From: JAIVGZ01 sp964552205
GTDB lineage: Bacteria; Pseudomonadota; Gammaproteobacteria; Natronospirales; JAIVGZ01
DNA length: 64,000 nucleotides
Direction: 5' to 3'
Assembly (NCBI GenBank): GCA_964552205.1
Contig: CAZKFT010000008.1
Span: 7,909 to 71,908 of the forward strand
Positions 8,003 to 17,070 of the stretch are shown here, in pieces (within the stretch, counting starts at the first letter, position 1; the number at the start of each line of letters is the position of its first letter). The notes under the pieces were generated by a model. That model had not been told where the DNA came from. It searched no databases and saw nothing but the letters and a program-made list of their open reading frames with translations. Both the position numbers and the translations under genes were made by a program.

Positions 8003-9244
8003 ATGTCCTACCAGCACATCCGCCTGCCGGAAGCAGGAACCAAGGTCACCATTCAGGACGGCAAGCTGAATGTTCCAGACAATCCCATCCTCGGCTATGT
8101 GGAGGGGGACGGCATTGGTGCGGATATCACGCCCGCCTGTTTGCGCATCTGGGATGCCGCAGTGGAGAAGGCCTACGGCGGCAAGCGCAAGGTGCATTGG
8201 TGTGAGATCTATCTGGGCGAGAAGGCACAGAAGCTGTACGACGGAAACTTCTTCCCCGATGAAACCCTCACCGCCATCAAGGATTTGGTCGTCAGCATCA
8301 AGGGGCCCCTGACAACGCCGGTCGGTGGCGGCTTCCGTTCACTCAATGTCACCCTGCGACAGGACCTCGACCTGTATGCCTGTGTGCGTCCGGTCAAACA
8401 TTATAGTGGTGTGCCTTCGCCGCTGAAAAAACCGGAAGAAGTCGATGTGGTGATTTTCCGTGAGAACACCGAGGACGTCTACGCAGGTATCGAATATGCC
8501 TCCGGGTCCCCCGAAAACAAAAAGCTCGCCAAATTCCTGCGCGAGGAAATGGGTGCGAAGTTCTTCGAGGATGCAGGGCTCGGTGTGAAGCCGATTTCTC
8601 CGTTCGGATCCAAACGCCTGGTACGCAAAGCCATCGAGTACGCGATTGCCTATGACCGGGAGTCGGTGACCTTGGTGCACAAGGGCAACATCATGAAGTT
8701 CACCGAGGGTGCATTCCGCTCCTGGGGATATGAGCTTGCGAAGGAAGAGTTCGGCGCGGAGCTTCTGGACGGTGGCCCGTGGATGCACTTCAAGAACCCG
8801 AAAACCGGAAAGACCATCGTCATCAAGGATGAAATCGCGGACATCATGTTCCAGAAGCTGCTGCTACGGCCAGGTGAGTTTGACGTGCTGGCCACGCCCA
8901 ATCTCAATGGCGACTACCTGTCCGACGCTGTCGCGGCAGAGGTGGGTGGTGTGGGGATCGCGCCCGGTGGCAACATCGGTGACCACTTGGCGGTGTTCGA
9001 GGCCACCCATGGAACCGCGCCCAAGCATGCCGGTCTGGACAAAGCGAATCCTGGTTCGTTGTTGTTCTCTGGCGTGATGATGTTGGAGTACATCGGCTGG
9101 CACGAGGCGGCTCAGCTGGTTCAGTCCGGTTACGAGAAGGCAGTGGCTTCCAAGGTTGTCACCTACGATTTTGCTCGCCAGATGGACGGCGCGACCGAAG
9201 TCAGCACCAGCAAATTCGCCGACGAAGTCATCAAGCGCCTCTGA
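8003..9244 (+). CDS. icd: NADP-dependent isocitrate dehydrogenase
   Basis: 413 residues, homodimeric E. coli-type Icd converting isocitrate to 2-oxoglutarate and CO2 in the TCA cycle. Ser113 in 'GGFRSLNVTLRQ' is at the same number as the AceK-phosphorylated serine of E. coli, so control by phosphorylation at the glyoxylate branch is possible if aceK exists. Other family blocks are 'VIFRENTEDVYAG', 'VTLVHKGNIMKFTEG' (catalytic Lys) and 'LNGDYLSDAVAAEVGG'. Transcribed from its own promoter, and followed after 7 nt by putA. Confidence 0.97.
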   Translation: MSYQHIRLPEAGTKVTIQDGKLNVPDNPILGYVEGDGIGADITPACLRIWDAAVEKAYGGKRKVHWCEIYLGEKAQKLYDGNFFPDETLTAIKDLVVSIKGPLTTPVGGGFRSLNVTLRQDLDLYACVRPVKHYSGVPSPLKKPEEVDVVIFRENTEDVYAGIEYASGSPENKKLAKFLREEMGAKFFEDAGLGVKPISPFGSKRLVRKAIEYAIAYDRESVTLVHKGNIMKFTEGAFRSWGYELAKEEFGAELLDGGPWMHFKNPKTGKTIVIKDEIADIMFQKLLLRPGEFDVLATPNLNGDYLSDAVAAEVGGVGIAPGGNIGDHLAVFEATHGTAPKHAGLDKANPGSLLFSGVMMLEYIGWHEAAQLVQSGYEKAVASKVVTYDFARQMDGATEVSTSKFADEVIKRL

Positions 9245-9251
9245 GAGAAAC

Positions 9252-12200
9252 ATGAGCAAGAAAGTCGAACGCGGCCTGTCCGCTCTGTGGCTCGCTGACG
9301 AGAGCGAGTGCGTCCGTTCCCTGTTGGAACAGGCGCGCCTTGAAGATGATGCAAGGCAACGCATCACCGGAAGGGCGATGTTGTTGGTCGAGCGCGTGCG
9401 TGAGGCGGCCGCTGATAAGGGTGGCGTAGAGGCGCTGATGCAACAGTACGACCTGTCCTCGGAGGAGGGCGTGGTCCTGATGTGCATGGCAGAAGCGCTG
9501 TTGCGCATTCCGGACGCAGATACGGCGGACAAGCTGATAGCGGACAAACTCGCTGACGGTGACTGGGCGGCACACCGCGGTCAAAGCCGGTCCCTGTTTG
9601 TGAATGCCTCCACATGGGGGCTGATGCTGACGGGTAAGGTCGTCCTAGTGGACGATGAAACGCAAAAGGATCCTGCCGGATTCGTTAAAAACATGGTCGC
9701 GCGTCTGGGCGAACCCGTCATTCGAACCGCCGTGCGGCAGGCGATGCGCATCATGGGCTTCCAATTTGTCATGGGTCGCACTATCGAGGAGGCCTTGGAG
9801 CGCGCCGACACCAAGGCGCATAAGCCCTACCGTCACTCCTACGACATGCTCGGCGAAGCGGCGCTGACGGCCAAGGACGCGACCCGCTACCTTGACGCTT
9901 ATCGTTCGGCAATCCGAGCCATCTCCGCGAAAGTGAAAGCGGGTGAGTCCGTGTTCGCTGCGCCGAGTATCTCGGTGAAGCTGTCCGCATTACACCCGAG
10001 ATATGAATTCGCACAGCGCGAGCGCGTCATGCAAGAGTTGGTGCCACGGGTACTCGAGTTGGCAATGCAAGCGAAGCAGGGCGGCATCGCTTTGACCATT
10101 GATGCCGAAGAGGCGGACCGTCTCGAGCTTTCTCTGGATGTCATTGAAGCGGTGTACCGCTCCCCGGAACTGGAAGGATGGGAGGGTTTCGGGCTTGCCG
10201 TGCAGGCCTATCAGAAGCGTGCCATCAAACTGGTGGAGTGGGTTGTCACGCTGGCCCGCGAGGTTGGCCGGCGAATGCCCGTTCGGCTTGTGAAGGGCGC
10301 GTATTGGGATTCGGAAATCAAGCGCGCCCAGGAGCGCGGTCTTGCGGGTTACCCGGTGTTCACGCGCAAGGCATCGACTGATGTTTCCTATCTGGCCTGT
10401 GCCCGCAAGTTGCTCGCTGCCAGCGAGGTCATCTATCCCCAGTTCGCTACCCACAACGCCCACACTTTGTCGTCTATTCTTGAAATGGCCGGCGAGGATG
10501 TTGAGTTCGAGTTCCAGCGTCTGCATGGCATGGGCATGGACCTCTACGCACAAGTTGAGCGGCCATGTCGCGTGTATGCACCGGTCGGAAGCCACGAGGA
10601 CTTGCTTCCATACCTGGTTCGTCGCTTGCTCGAGAATGGCGCCAACTCCAGCTTCGTGAACCGCATTTCCGATGAACGAATTCCTGTCGCTGAAATCGTG
10701 GCGGACCCGGTGGCGGAGGTCGAGAAACTGACAGTCATCCCACACCCTCGAATTCCGCTTCCGCGGGACTTGTATGGCGAAGGACGAACGAATTCCTCCG
10801 GCCTCAACCTGTGGGACGATGCAGTGGTCTCGCGTATTTCCGGAGAGATGAAGCGTGAAGCAAGCGACATTCGACATGCGGCGCCCATCGTTTCAGGGGA
10901 ACGCATCGAGCGTGGTAGTCAGCGGGAGGTCAGGAACCCTGCATTTCTCGACCGAGTTGTCGGCTACGCCTATGACATTGATGAGCAGGGCTTGGACGCT
11001 GCGCTGGACGCCGCACACCGGGCACAAGTTGGCTGGGACAAGACGCCAGCGGCAGACCGTGCAGCCGCACTTGAGCGGGCAGCCGACCTGTTCGAGGACC
11101 ACACAGCTGAGTTGATGGCGCTGTGTACCAATGAGGCCGGGAAGTCTCTACCCGACGGCATCGCGGAGGTTCGTGAGGCGGTCGACTTCCTGCGTTATTA
11201 CGCCCAGTGCGCACGCCGTGACTTCGGTGAGCCGATGGTCATGCCGGGACCGACCGGTGAAAGCAATGAGTTGTCCTTGCACGGTCGTGGCGTGTTTCTC
11301 GCCATCAGCCCATGGAATTTCCCCCTGGCAATTTTTACAGGGCAGGTTGCGGCGGCACTTGCGGCGGGCAACACCGTGTTGGCCAAGCCCGCTGAAACCA
11401 CCACACTCATCGGCGCGCGCGCCGTCGAGCTCATGCATCAGGCAGGTATTCCTGCAGACACGCTGCATCTGATTCCCGGGCGTGGAAGCGTTATTGGCAA
11501 GCGACTGATCCCGGATCCGCGTATCGCAGGCGTCGTGTTCACCGGTTCCACAGAAGTGGCACAGACCATCAATCGGCAACTGGCAGCGCGCGATGGGGCC
11601 ATCCCGGTCTTGATTGCCGAAACCGGTGGGCAAAACGCCATGCTGGTGGATAGCTCCGCGCTACCGGAGCAAGTGGTTCTGGATGTAGTCGCTTCGGCGT
11701 TCAACTCGGCTGGCCAGCGCTGCTCGGCACTACGCGTTCTCTGTCTGCAGGAGGACATCGCGGCCAAGGTTCTTGACTTGCTGTCCGGATACATGGACGA
11801 GTTGCGCATCGGTGACCCATCGGACCTCAGCACGGATGTTGGACCTGTGATTGACAAGCCCTCTCTCGACACGCTCAACGCGCATGCAGAAAAGATCGCG
11901 GGCTTGGGCAAGGTGGTCAAGCGCATCCCCGTTCCTGCGGATGCCAACGGGCATTTCTTTTCCCCGATGGCGGTGGAAATCAGCGGAATCGATGTACTGG
12001 AGCGTGAGGTGTTCGGGCCGGTACTGCACATCGTTCGCTGGAAAGGCAATGAACTGGGCAAGGTCATTGAGGCCATCAACCGCACGGGATACGGACTCAC
12101 GCTCGGCGTACATTCCCGCATCGAGGCGACCCAGCGCAAGGTTCAACGCAATGTGCGTGTGGGCAATACCTATATCAACCGCAACATGATCGGTGCGGTT

Positions 12201-12356
12201 GTGGGTGTGCAACCCTTCGGCGGGCAGGGGCTGTCTGGAACGGGACCCAAAGCCGGAGGCCCACACTACCTGCATCGCTTCGCCACCGAGCGCACTCTTA
12301 CTATCAACACCGCTGCGGTAGGCGGCAATGCAAGTCTGCTATCGTTGTCCGACTGA
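9252..12356 (+). CDS. putA: bifunctional proline dehydrogenase / L-glutamate gamma-semialdehyde dehydrogenase
   Basis: 1034 residues from the ATG at 9252; the open frame reaches further left into icd, but homology begins at MSKKVERGLSALW. The order is a helical arm, the FAD-dependent proline dehydrogenase barrel (about 130-460, with 'LVKGAYWDSEIKRAQERG') and the aldehyde dehydrogenase domain (about 540-1010, Glu790 in AETGGQN and catalytic Cys824 in 'NSAGQRCSALRV'). It oxidises proline to glutamate in two channelled steps, feeding electrons to quinone and NAD+. The N-terminal ribbon-helix-helix of trifunctional PutA is absent, so this form should not bind DNA or repress itself. Confidence 0.96.
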   Translation: MSKKVERGLSALWLADESECVRSLLEQARLEDDARQRITGRAMLLVERVREAAADKGGVEALMQQYDLSSEEGVVLMCMAEALLRIPDADTADKLIADKLADGDWAAHRGQSRSLFVNASTWGLMLTGKVVLVDDETQKDPAGFVKNMVARLGEPVIRTAVRQAMRIMGFQFVMGRTIEEALERADTKAHKPYRHSYDMLGEAALTAKDATRYLDAYRSAIRAISAKVKAGESVFAAPSISVKLSALHPRYEFAQRERVMQELVPRVLELAMQAKQGGIALTIDAEEADRLELSLDVIEAVYRSPELEGWEGFGLAVQAYQKRAIKLVEWVVTLAREVGRRMPVRLVKGAYWDSEIKRAQERGLAGYPVFTRKASTDVSYLACARKLLAASEVIYPQFATHNAHTLSSILEMAGEDVEFEFQRLHGMGMDLYAQVERPCRVYAPVGSHEDLLPYLVRRLLENGANSSFVNRISDERIPVAEIVADPVAEVEKLTVIPHPRIPLPRDLYGEGRTNSSGLNLWDDAVVSRISGEMKREASDIRHAAPIVSGERIERGSQREVRNPAFLDRVVGYAYDIDEQGLDAALDAAHRAQVGWDKTPAADRAAALERAADLFEDHTAELMALCTNEAGKSLPDGIAEVREAVDFLRYYAQCARRDFGEPMVMPGPTGESNELSLHGRGVFLAISPWNFPLAIFTGQVAAALAAGNTVLAKPAETTTLIGARAVELMHQAGIPADTLHLIPGRGSVIGKRLIPDPRIAGVVFTGSTEVAQTINRQLAARDGAIPVLIAETGGQNAMLVDSSALPEQVVLDVVASAFNSAGQRCSALRVLCLQEDIAAKVLDLLSGYMDELRIGDPSDLSTDVGPVIDKPSLDTLNAHAEKIAGLGKVVKRIPVPADANGHFFSPMAVEISGIDVLEREVFGPVLHIVRWKGNELGKVIEAINRTGYGLTLGVHSRIEATQRKVQRNVRVGNTYINRNMIGAVVGVQPFGGQGLSGTGPKAGGPHYLHRFATERTLTINTAAVGGNASLLSLSD

Positions 12357-12382
12357 CGTCGAGAACCCGGGGAGGTGGAAAT

Positions 12383-12670
12383 ATGAGCCTAAAGGACAGC
12401 TACGAGAAAAAACTGCGGGCACAGCTGGATGAGTGGAAACTCGAGATAAATGTGCTCAAGGCGAAAGCTGACAAGGCCGATGCCGAGGCCCAACTCGAAT
12501 TTTACAAGCAGGTCGAACAACTCAGGGAGATGCAGGAACGTGCAAGGAATCGTCTCGACACGCTACGCGATGCGAGTGACGATGCTTGGGAGGATATGAA
12601 AGCCGGCATGGAAAGTGCCTGGTTGTCGCTCGGTACTGCGATCAAGTCGGCAAAGTCCCGCTTCAAATGA
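12383..12670 (+). CDS. small coiled-coil protein of unknown function
   Basis: 95 residues, highly charged, with no hydrophobic segment and heptad-like spacing over most of its length ('LKAKADKADAEAQLEFYKQV'), so probably one long helix or coiled coil in the cytoplasm. GGGGAGG lies about 7 nt before the ATG, a strong ribosome site. The stop overlaps the ATG of the next gene (ATGA). Similar short proteins are usually annotated 'coiled-coil domain' or hypothetical; I assign no function. Confidence 0.75.
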   Translation: MSLKDSYEKKLRAQLDEWKLEINVLKAKADKADAEAQLEFYKQVEQLREMQERARNRLDTLRDASDDAWEDMKAGMESAWLSLGTAIKSAKSRFK

Positions 12671-13857
12671 GCAAAGAAGAACAACATCAGCCTGGGCAGG
12701 GTATGTCCACCCGCGCGGTCTGGAGCGGGGAGGCCGCGCTAGGCCCCGATGGCGTCACGGTCACACCGGTCTATCACGGCGTCACCTTCGGCTTCGAGAA
12801 CATGGAGGCGTGGCTTGAGGTCGCCACCATGCGGCGACCCGGTCATATCTATTCTCGGAATACCAATCCCACCGTCGCGGTATTCGAAGCGAAGGTGCGC
12901 GACCTGGAAGGCGCGGAAGACGCGACGAGTTTCGCCACCGGTATGGCCGCGGTCAGCAACACCTTGTTCACGCTGCTGTCACCGGGAGACCGCGTGGTGA
13001 GCGTGACCGACACCTATGGCGGGACCAACAAGATTTTCGTCGAATTCCTGCCCAGATTCGGCATCGAAGCCACCTTGTGCGATACCGAAGATGCTGAAGC
13101 CATCGAAGCTGCCGTCGCACCGGGTTGCAAGGTTTTGTATCTCGAGACGCCAACCAACCCGACCCTGAAGGTCTTGGATATCCAGCGTCTCTCACGGGCA
13201 GCGCACAAGGTTGGTGCGATTGTGGTGGTTGACAATACTTTCGCCACTCCAATCAACCAGACACCTCTGGCATTGGGGGCAGACCTTGTCCTCCATAGCG
13301 CGACGAAATTTCTCGGCGGTCACTCCGATGCGATGGGGGGCGTGGTATGCGGTTCGGCTGCGCTGGTCAGGCCCATCTACCATTTCCGCGAGATCAATGG
13401 CGCATCCCTCGATGCGATGTCCGCCTTCCTGCTTACCCGTGGCATCAAGACGCTCGAGATTCGTGTCGAGCGGCAGAATGCGAGTGCCTTGCGCATCGCG
13501 GAGTGGTTGTCCCGGCATCCCGCTGTGGAGGCGGTGCACTATCCCGGACTCCAGTCGCATCCTGGTCACGCGATTGCGCAGTCGCAGATGCGTGGATTCG
13601 GGGGTGTTCTCGCGTTCTCACTTCGAGGTGGCTACGACGCGATGCAACGCTTCGTCGATCGCGTGAAGATCGGACACCGGGCGGCAAGTCTAGGCTCCGT
13701 GGGCACGCTTGTCGGTCCGCCGGCGGCCACCAGCCATGTCGAGTTGAACGCGGAGGAACGCGCAGCCGCTGGCATCCCGGAGGGATTGGTGCGTTACTCG
13801 GTCGGCATCGAGAATGCTGACGACCTGATCGCGGATCTCGACCAAGCGCTGGCATGA
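12667..13857 (+). CDS. Cys/Met metabolism PLP-dependent enzyme (cystathionine gamma-synthase/lyase family)
   Basis: 396 residues from the ATG at 12667, which overlaps the previous stop. Fold type I PLP enzyme: Lys214 in 'LHSATKFLGGHSDA' binds PLP, Tyr117 in 'DTYGGT' stacks on it, and 'HIYSRNTNPT' (60-69) supplies the phosphate-binding residues of the neighbouring subunit. The family includes cystathionine gamma-synthase, cystathionine gamma-lyase, methionine gamma-lyase and O-acyl-homoserine sulfhydrylases; reading does not separate them. The stop overlaps the following M20 deacylase (ATGA). That neighbour could release an amino acid from an N-acyl derivative for this enzyme to act on, but this is inference. 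Confidence 0.88.
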   Translation: MSKEEQHQPGQGMSTRAVWSGEAALGPDGVTVTPVYHGVTFGFENMEAWLEVATMRRPGHIYSRNTNPTVAVFEAKVRDLEGAEDATSFATGMAAVSNTLFTLLSPGDRVVSVTDTYGGTNKIFVEFLPRFGIEATLCDTEDAEAIEAAVAPGCKVLYLETPTNPTLKVLDIQRLSRAAHKVGAIVVVDNTFATPINQTPLALGADLVLHSATKFLGGHSDAMGGVVCGSAALVRPIYHFREINGASLDAMSAFLLTRGIKTLEIRVERQNASALRIAEWLSRHPAVEAVHYPGLQSHPGHAIAQSQMRGFGGVLAFSLRGGYDAMQRFVDRVKIGHRAASLGSVGTLVGPPAATSHVELNAEERAAAGIPEGLVRYSVGIENADDLIADLDQALA

Positions 13858-15116
13858 CACCACAAGAGAGAGATGTCCTTGCCGCCGTGGATACCGCGGG
13901 GTTGGTTGAAACGCTCCGCGGGTTGATTCGCTTTCGGAGTGACCGGGGTGACGAGGTGCCAGTGCAGGAGCACATGGCCGGATTGCTCTCCGGTCTCGGA
14001 ATGGATACCGACATTTGGGAAATCGACCTCGACACGCTTCGCCAACACCCTTCCTATGGCGCCGAAATCGAGCGCGACCGTGCATTGGGTGTCGTTGGGC
14101 GGTGGGGGCAGGGCAAGGGACCATGCTTGATACTGAACGGGCATGTGGATGTGGTTCCAGCCGGTGAACTGGATCGCTGGACCGTGCCACCCTTCGACGG
14201 CACCGTGCGGGATGGTCGGGTCTACGGCCGCGGTACTGCCGACATGAAAGGGGGCGTCTGTTGCGCTCTGTACGCGGTCAAGGCACTGCGAGATGCAGGC
14301 ATCCAGCTCAAAGGAAGCGTGATGATCCAGTCTGTCGCCGGTGAGGAAGACGGCGGCATGGGAACGCTCGCCGCCATCGAGCGCGGCCATACAGCGGATG
14401 CAGCAATCATTCTGGAGCCCACGCAACTGGTGGTGGCGCCAGCCCAGGCCGGTGCCCTGAGTTTCCGGATTGCCATCCCCGGGCGCGCCGCGCATGGCGC
14501 ATTGCGCGCGGAGGGGGTCGACCCACTGGACAGGTTCCCGGTGATGCTTGCTGCACTGCGGAATCTGGAGGCGCGTCGCAATGAACGCCTCCGGCATCCT
14601 TTATATTCTGACTATGCGATCCCTTTCGCTATTTGCGTGGGCAAGTTGCGCGGTGGAATCTGGGCGTCGACGGTTGCGGAGACACTCGTACTGGAAGGTC
14701 GTTATGGCATCGGGATTGGTGAGGATCCGGAGTCCGCACGCGCAGAGCTTGAGGAAGCGGTAGCACAGGTGGCAGCTGAAGACGCGTGGTTAAGAGCCAA
14801 CCCACCCCAGGTGGAGTGGTGGGGTGCGAGGTATCTTCCGGCAGACATCCCCGCTGATCACAAGTTGGTGACGACCATCACGGGCGCATTTCAGGATGCG
14901 AACAGCCGGGCGACATCAATCCAGGGCATGCCCTACGGGGCGGATATGCATCTGCTCGTACATCAGGGCAGTACCCCCACGGTGATATTCGGTCCGGGCG
15001 ACGTCCGCCTCGCACACGCACCGGACGAGTCGATTCCCATCGCCGAACTCACCGAGGCCACCCGCACACTTGCACTCGCCATACTTCGGTTTTGCGGTCC
15101 GGCTCCCAACGCTTGA
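13854..15116 (+). CDS. M20/ArgE-DapE family amidohydrolase (deacetylase)
   Basis: 420 residues. The di-metal site of the ArgE/DapE/ACY1 family is complete: His97 and Asp99 in 'NGHVDVVPAG', bridging Asp130 in 'GRGTADMKGG', and the Glu164-Glu165 pair in 'VAGEEDGG'. The lid/dimerisation domain lies between about 200 and 310. Such enzymes remove N-acyl groups (acetylornithine, succinyl-diaminopimelate, N-acyl amino acids). No arginine or lysine genes are nearby, so calling it argE would be unsafe. The 4-nt overlap with the Cys/Met-type PLP enzyme suggests they act on the same compound. Confidence 0.87.
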   Translation: MTPQERDVLAAVDTAGLVETLRGLIRFRSDRGDEVPVQEHMAGLLSGLGMDTDIWEIDLDTLRQHPSYGAEIERDRALGVVGRWGQGKGPCLILNGHVDVVPAGELDRWTVPPFDGTVRDGRVYGRGTADMKGGVCCALYAVKALRDAGIQLKGSVMIQSVAGEEDGGMGTLAAIERGHTADAAIILEPTQLVVAPAQAGALSFRIAIPGRAAHGALRAEGVDPLDRFPVMLAALRNLEARRNERLRHPLYSDYAIPFAICVGKLRGGIWASTVAETLVLEGRYGIGIGEDPESARAELEEAVAQVAAEDAWLRANPPQVEWWGARYLPADIPADHKLVTTITGAFQDANSRATSIQGMPYGADMHLLVHQGSTPTVIFGPGDVRLAHAPDESIPIAELTEATRTLALAILRFCGPAPNA

Positions 15117-15165
15117 AAGCGTTCCAGTCGGAGAGCAACAATTGTCATCAATTGGGGGCACCACT

Positions 15166-15537
15166 ATGAGCATGAATCCGGTTGGATGGTTCGAAATTTA
15201 TGTTGGCAATATGGCGCGCGCGAAGGCGTTTTACGAGAATGTCTTGGGGGTTGTTTTGGAACCCATGGCTGTCGATGCGCTGGAGATGATGGCGTTTCCG
15301 TCCGACCCCGAGGGAGGCGGCACCACCGGGGCCTTGGTGTGTACGGAGCACGTCAAACCCGGAGGCAATAGCACGGTCGTCTATTTCAATTGCCGTGATT
15401 GCGAGGAAGAGGCAGCCAGGGTCGAACCGGCAGGCGGCAAGCTGTTAAGGGCGAAATTCAGTATCGGCGACTTTGGCTTCGTTGCGCTCGCCTATGATAC
15501 CGAGGGCAATCTCATCGGTTTGCATTCTTGGACTTGA
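15166..15537 (+). CDS. VOC (glyoxalase/bleomycin-resistance fold) protein
   Basis: 123 residues from the ATG at 15166, with GGGGG about 8 nt upstream; the longer frame overlaps the M20 gene and adds no conserved sequence. 'PVGWFEIYVGNMARAKAFYENVLG' at the N-terminus and 'VALAYDTEGNLIGLHS' at the C-terminus are the two beta-alpha-beta halves of the vicinal oxygen chelate fold. The substrate is unknown. Similar to 'predicted enzyme related to lactoylglutathione lyase' (COG3324). Confidence 0.82.
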   Translation: MSMNPVGWFEIYVGNMARAKAFYENVLGVVLEPMAVDALEMMAFPSDPEGGGTTGALVCTEHVKPGGNSTVVYFNCRDCEEEAARVEPAGGKLLRAKFSIGDFGFVALAYDTEGNLIGLHSWT

Positions 15538-15553
15538 GAGGTATCTTGCACAC

Positions 15554-16150
15554 ATGCACTCCGCCCTCGACGCACTCAACGAACTCAAAGAAGGCAACGC
15601 GCGGTTCCTGTCCGGTATCCAGCGCCGCGGCACATTCCTTTCCCAGGCGCGCCGCAAGGAACTCTGCGATGGGCAGGCGCCGTTTGCCGTGATTCTTGGC
15701 TGTTCCGATTCACGTGTGCCGGTGGAGTTGATATTTGATCAGGGCTTGGGCGACTTGTTCGTCATCCGCGTTGCCGGCAATATTGTCGCGCCCTCAGGTA
15801 TCGGAAGCATCGAGTTTGCCACGGCGATGTTCGGTACCCGGCTGGTGGTTGTCATGGGCCATACGCAATGCGGAGCCGTTGCAGCGACCCTTGCTGAAAT
15901 GCAGAGACCTACGGACCTGCAGTCGCGCAACCTCCAATTTATCGTCAATCGCATCAAGCCCAACATCGAGGGACTCACGCACATTGACGAGGCCGTGCAT
16001 GCCAATGTGCACGCCTCTGTGCTGGCCCTTCGCCATGGGTCCGAAGTACTGGAGAATATGGTCCAGAACGAAGGGCTGCTGATTGTTGGTGCGGAATATT
16101 CCCTTGAAACCGGCAAGGTCGATTTCTTCGACGAGCCTGCCGGGCAATGA
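15554..16150 (+). CDS. beta-class carbonic anhydrase
   Basis: 198 residues from the ATG at 15554. Zinc ligands Cys50 (in GCSDSRVP), His103 and Cys106 (in MGHTQCGA) and the catalytic Asp52-Arg54 pair are present. It interconverts CO2 and bicarbonate in the cytoplasm. A TATCTT hexamer ends 6 nt before the ATG and I see no Shine-Dalgarno at normal distance, so a leaderless start is possible. The stop overlaps the start of the ABC transporter ATPase (ATGA). Confidence 0.93.
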   Translation: MHSALDALNELKEGNARFLSGIQRRGTFLSQARRKELCDGQAPFAVILGCSDSRVPVELIFDQGLGDLFVIRVAGNIVAPSGIGSIEFATAMFGTRLVVVMGHTQCGAVAATLAEMQRPTDLQSRNLQFIVNRIKPNIEGLTHIDEAVHANVHASVLALRHGSEVLENMVQNEGLLIVGAEYSLETGKVDFFDEPAGQ

Positions 16151-17070
16151 TCAAGGTAGAAGCACTCGCAAAGAAGTACGCCAACGGCCAGGTCGCGTTG
16201 CACCCGGTCAATCTTGAAGTGCGGCGGGGCGAGATATTCGCGTTGCTCGGCCCCAATGGCGCCGGCAAGACCACCCTGATCAGCATCATCTGCGGCATCG
16301 TCACCCCAAGCGCCGGGCAGGTCTTGGTTGACGGCTTCGACATCATCACCCAATACCGCGAGACTCGGCGTCGTATCGGCCTCGTGCCCCAAGAATTGCA
16401 TACCGACATGTTCGTGACGGTTGGCGACACCGTGCGGTTCAGTCGCGGACTATACGGTTTGCCGCCCGATCCCGCGCGTATCGAGAAGGTGCTGCGAGAT
16501 CTGTCGCTGTGGGACCGTAGGAAGGACCGGATCATGACGCTGTCCGGTGGCATGAAGCGTCGCGTCATGATCGCGAAGGCACTCGCACATGAGCCCACGG
16601 TATTGTTTCTGGACGAGCCGACTGCGGGCGTGGATGTTGAGTTGCGTCGTGACATGTGGGCGCTGGTGCGTGGACTTCGCGACCAGGGAGTTACAGTGGT
16701 TCTTACAACCCACTACATTGAGGAGGCCGAGGAGATGGCCGACCGTGTCGGCGTCATTCGCAAGGGCGAGTTGATATTGGTCGAAGAAACCCGCGCACTG
16801 ATGAAGACGCTTGGTCGCAAACATTTGACATTGCACCTGGTGACCCCGCTTGCATCCGTACCGGATTCATTATCCAACTGGACCTTGTCGTTGACAGGCG
16901 ATGGTCAGGAGCTGGTCTATACCTTCGATGCAAGTGTAGAACACCGTGCCGTGCCAGCGTTGCTCACCGCGTTGCGGGACGCAGGAATCGATTTTGTGGA
17001 CCTGAACACCCGGCAGAGCTCTCTCGAGGAGATCTTCGTGGATCTTGTCAGCGAGCGGAGTCCGGCATGA
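16147..17070 (+). CDS. ABC transporter ATP-binding protein (YadG-like)
   Basis: 307 residues. Walker A 'LLGPNGAGKTTL', signature 'LSGGMKRRVMIAKAL', Walker B 'VLFLDEPTAGVD' and the H-loop 'LTTHYIEEAEEMA' are intact. It is followed by an ABC-2-type permease at a 4-nt overlap, the arrangement of E. coli yadG-yadH, an exporter pair with unsettled substrate. Two ATPases and two permeases would form the transporter. Possibly cotranscribed with the preceding carbonic anhydrase. Confidence 0.93.
   Translation: MIKVEALAKKYANGQVALHPVNLEVRRGEIFALLGPNGAGKTTLISIICGIVTPSAGQVLVDGFDIITQYRETRRRIGLVPQELHTDMFVTVGDTVRFSRGLYGLPPDPARIEKVLRDLSLWDRRKDRIMTLSGGMKRRVMIAKALAHEPTVLFLDEPTAGVDVELRRDMWALVRGLRDQGVTVVLTTHYIEEAEEMADRVGVIRKGELILVEETRALMKTLGRKHLTLHLVTPLASVPDSLSNWTLSLTGDGQELVYTFDASVEHRAVPALLTALRDAGIDFVDLNTRQSSLEEIFVDLVSERSPA

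Noticed and set aside
8864..9547. 227-residue minus-strand frame across the icd/putA junction
   Set aside because: Covers the ends of two well-supported plus-strand genes; no domain or ribosome site seen.
9990..10877. 295-residue minus-strand frame opposite putA
   Set aside because: Fully inside the proline dehydrogenase domain of putA; no motif recognised.
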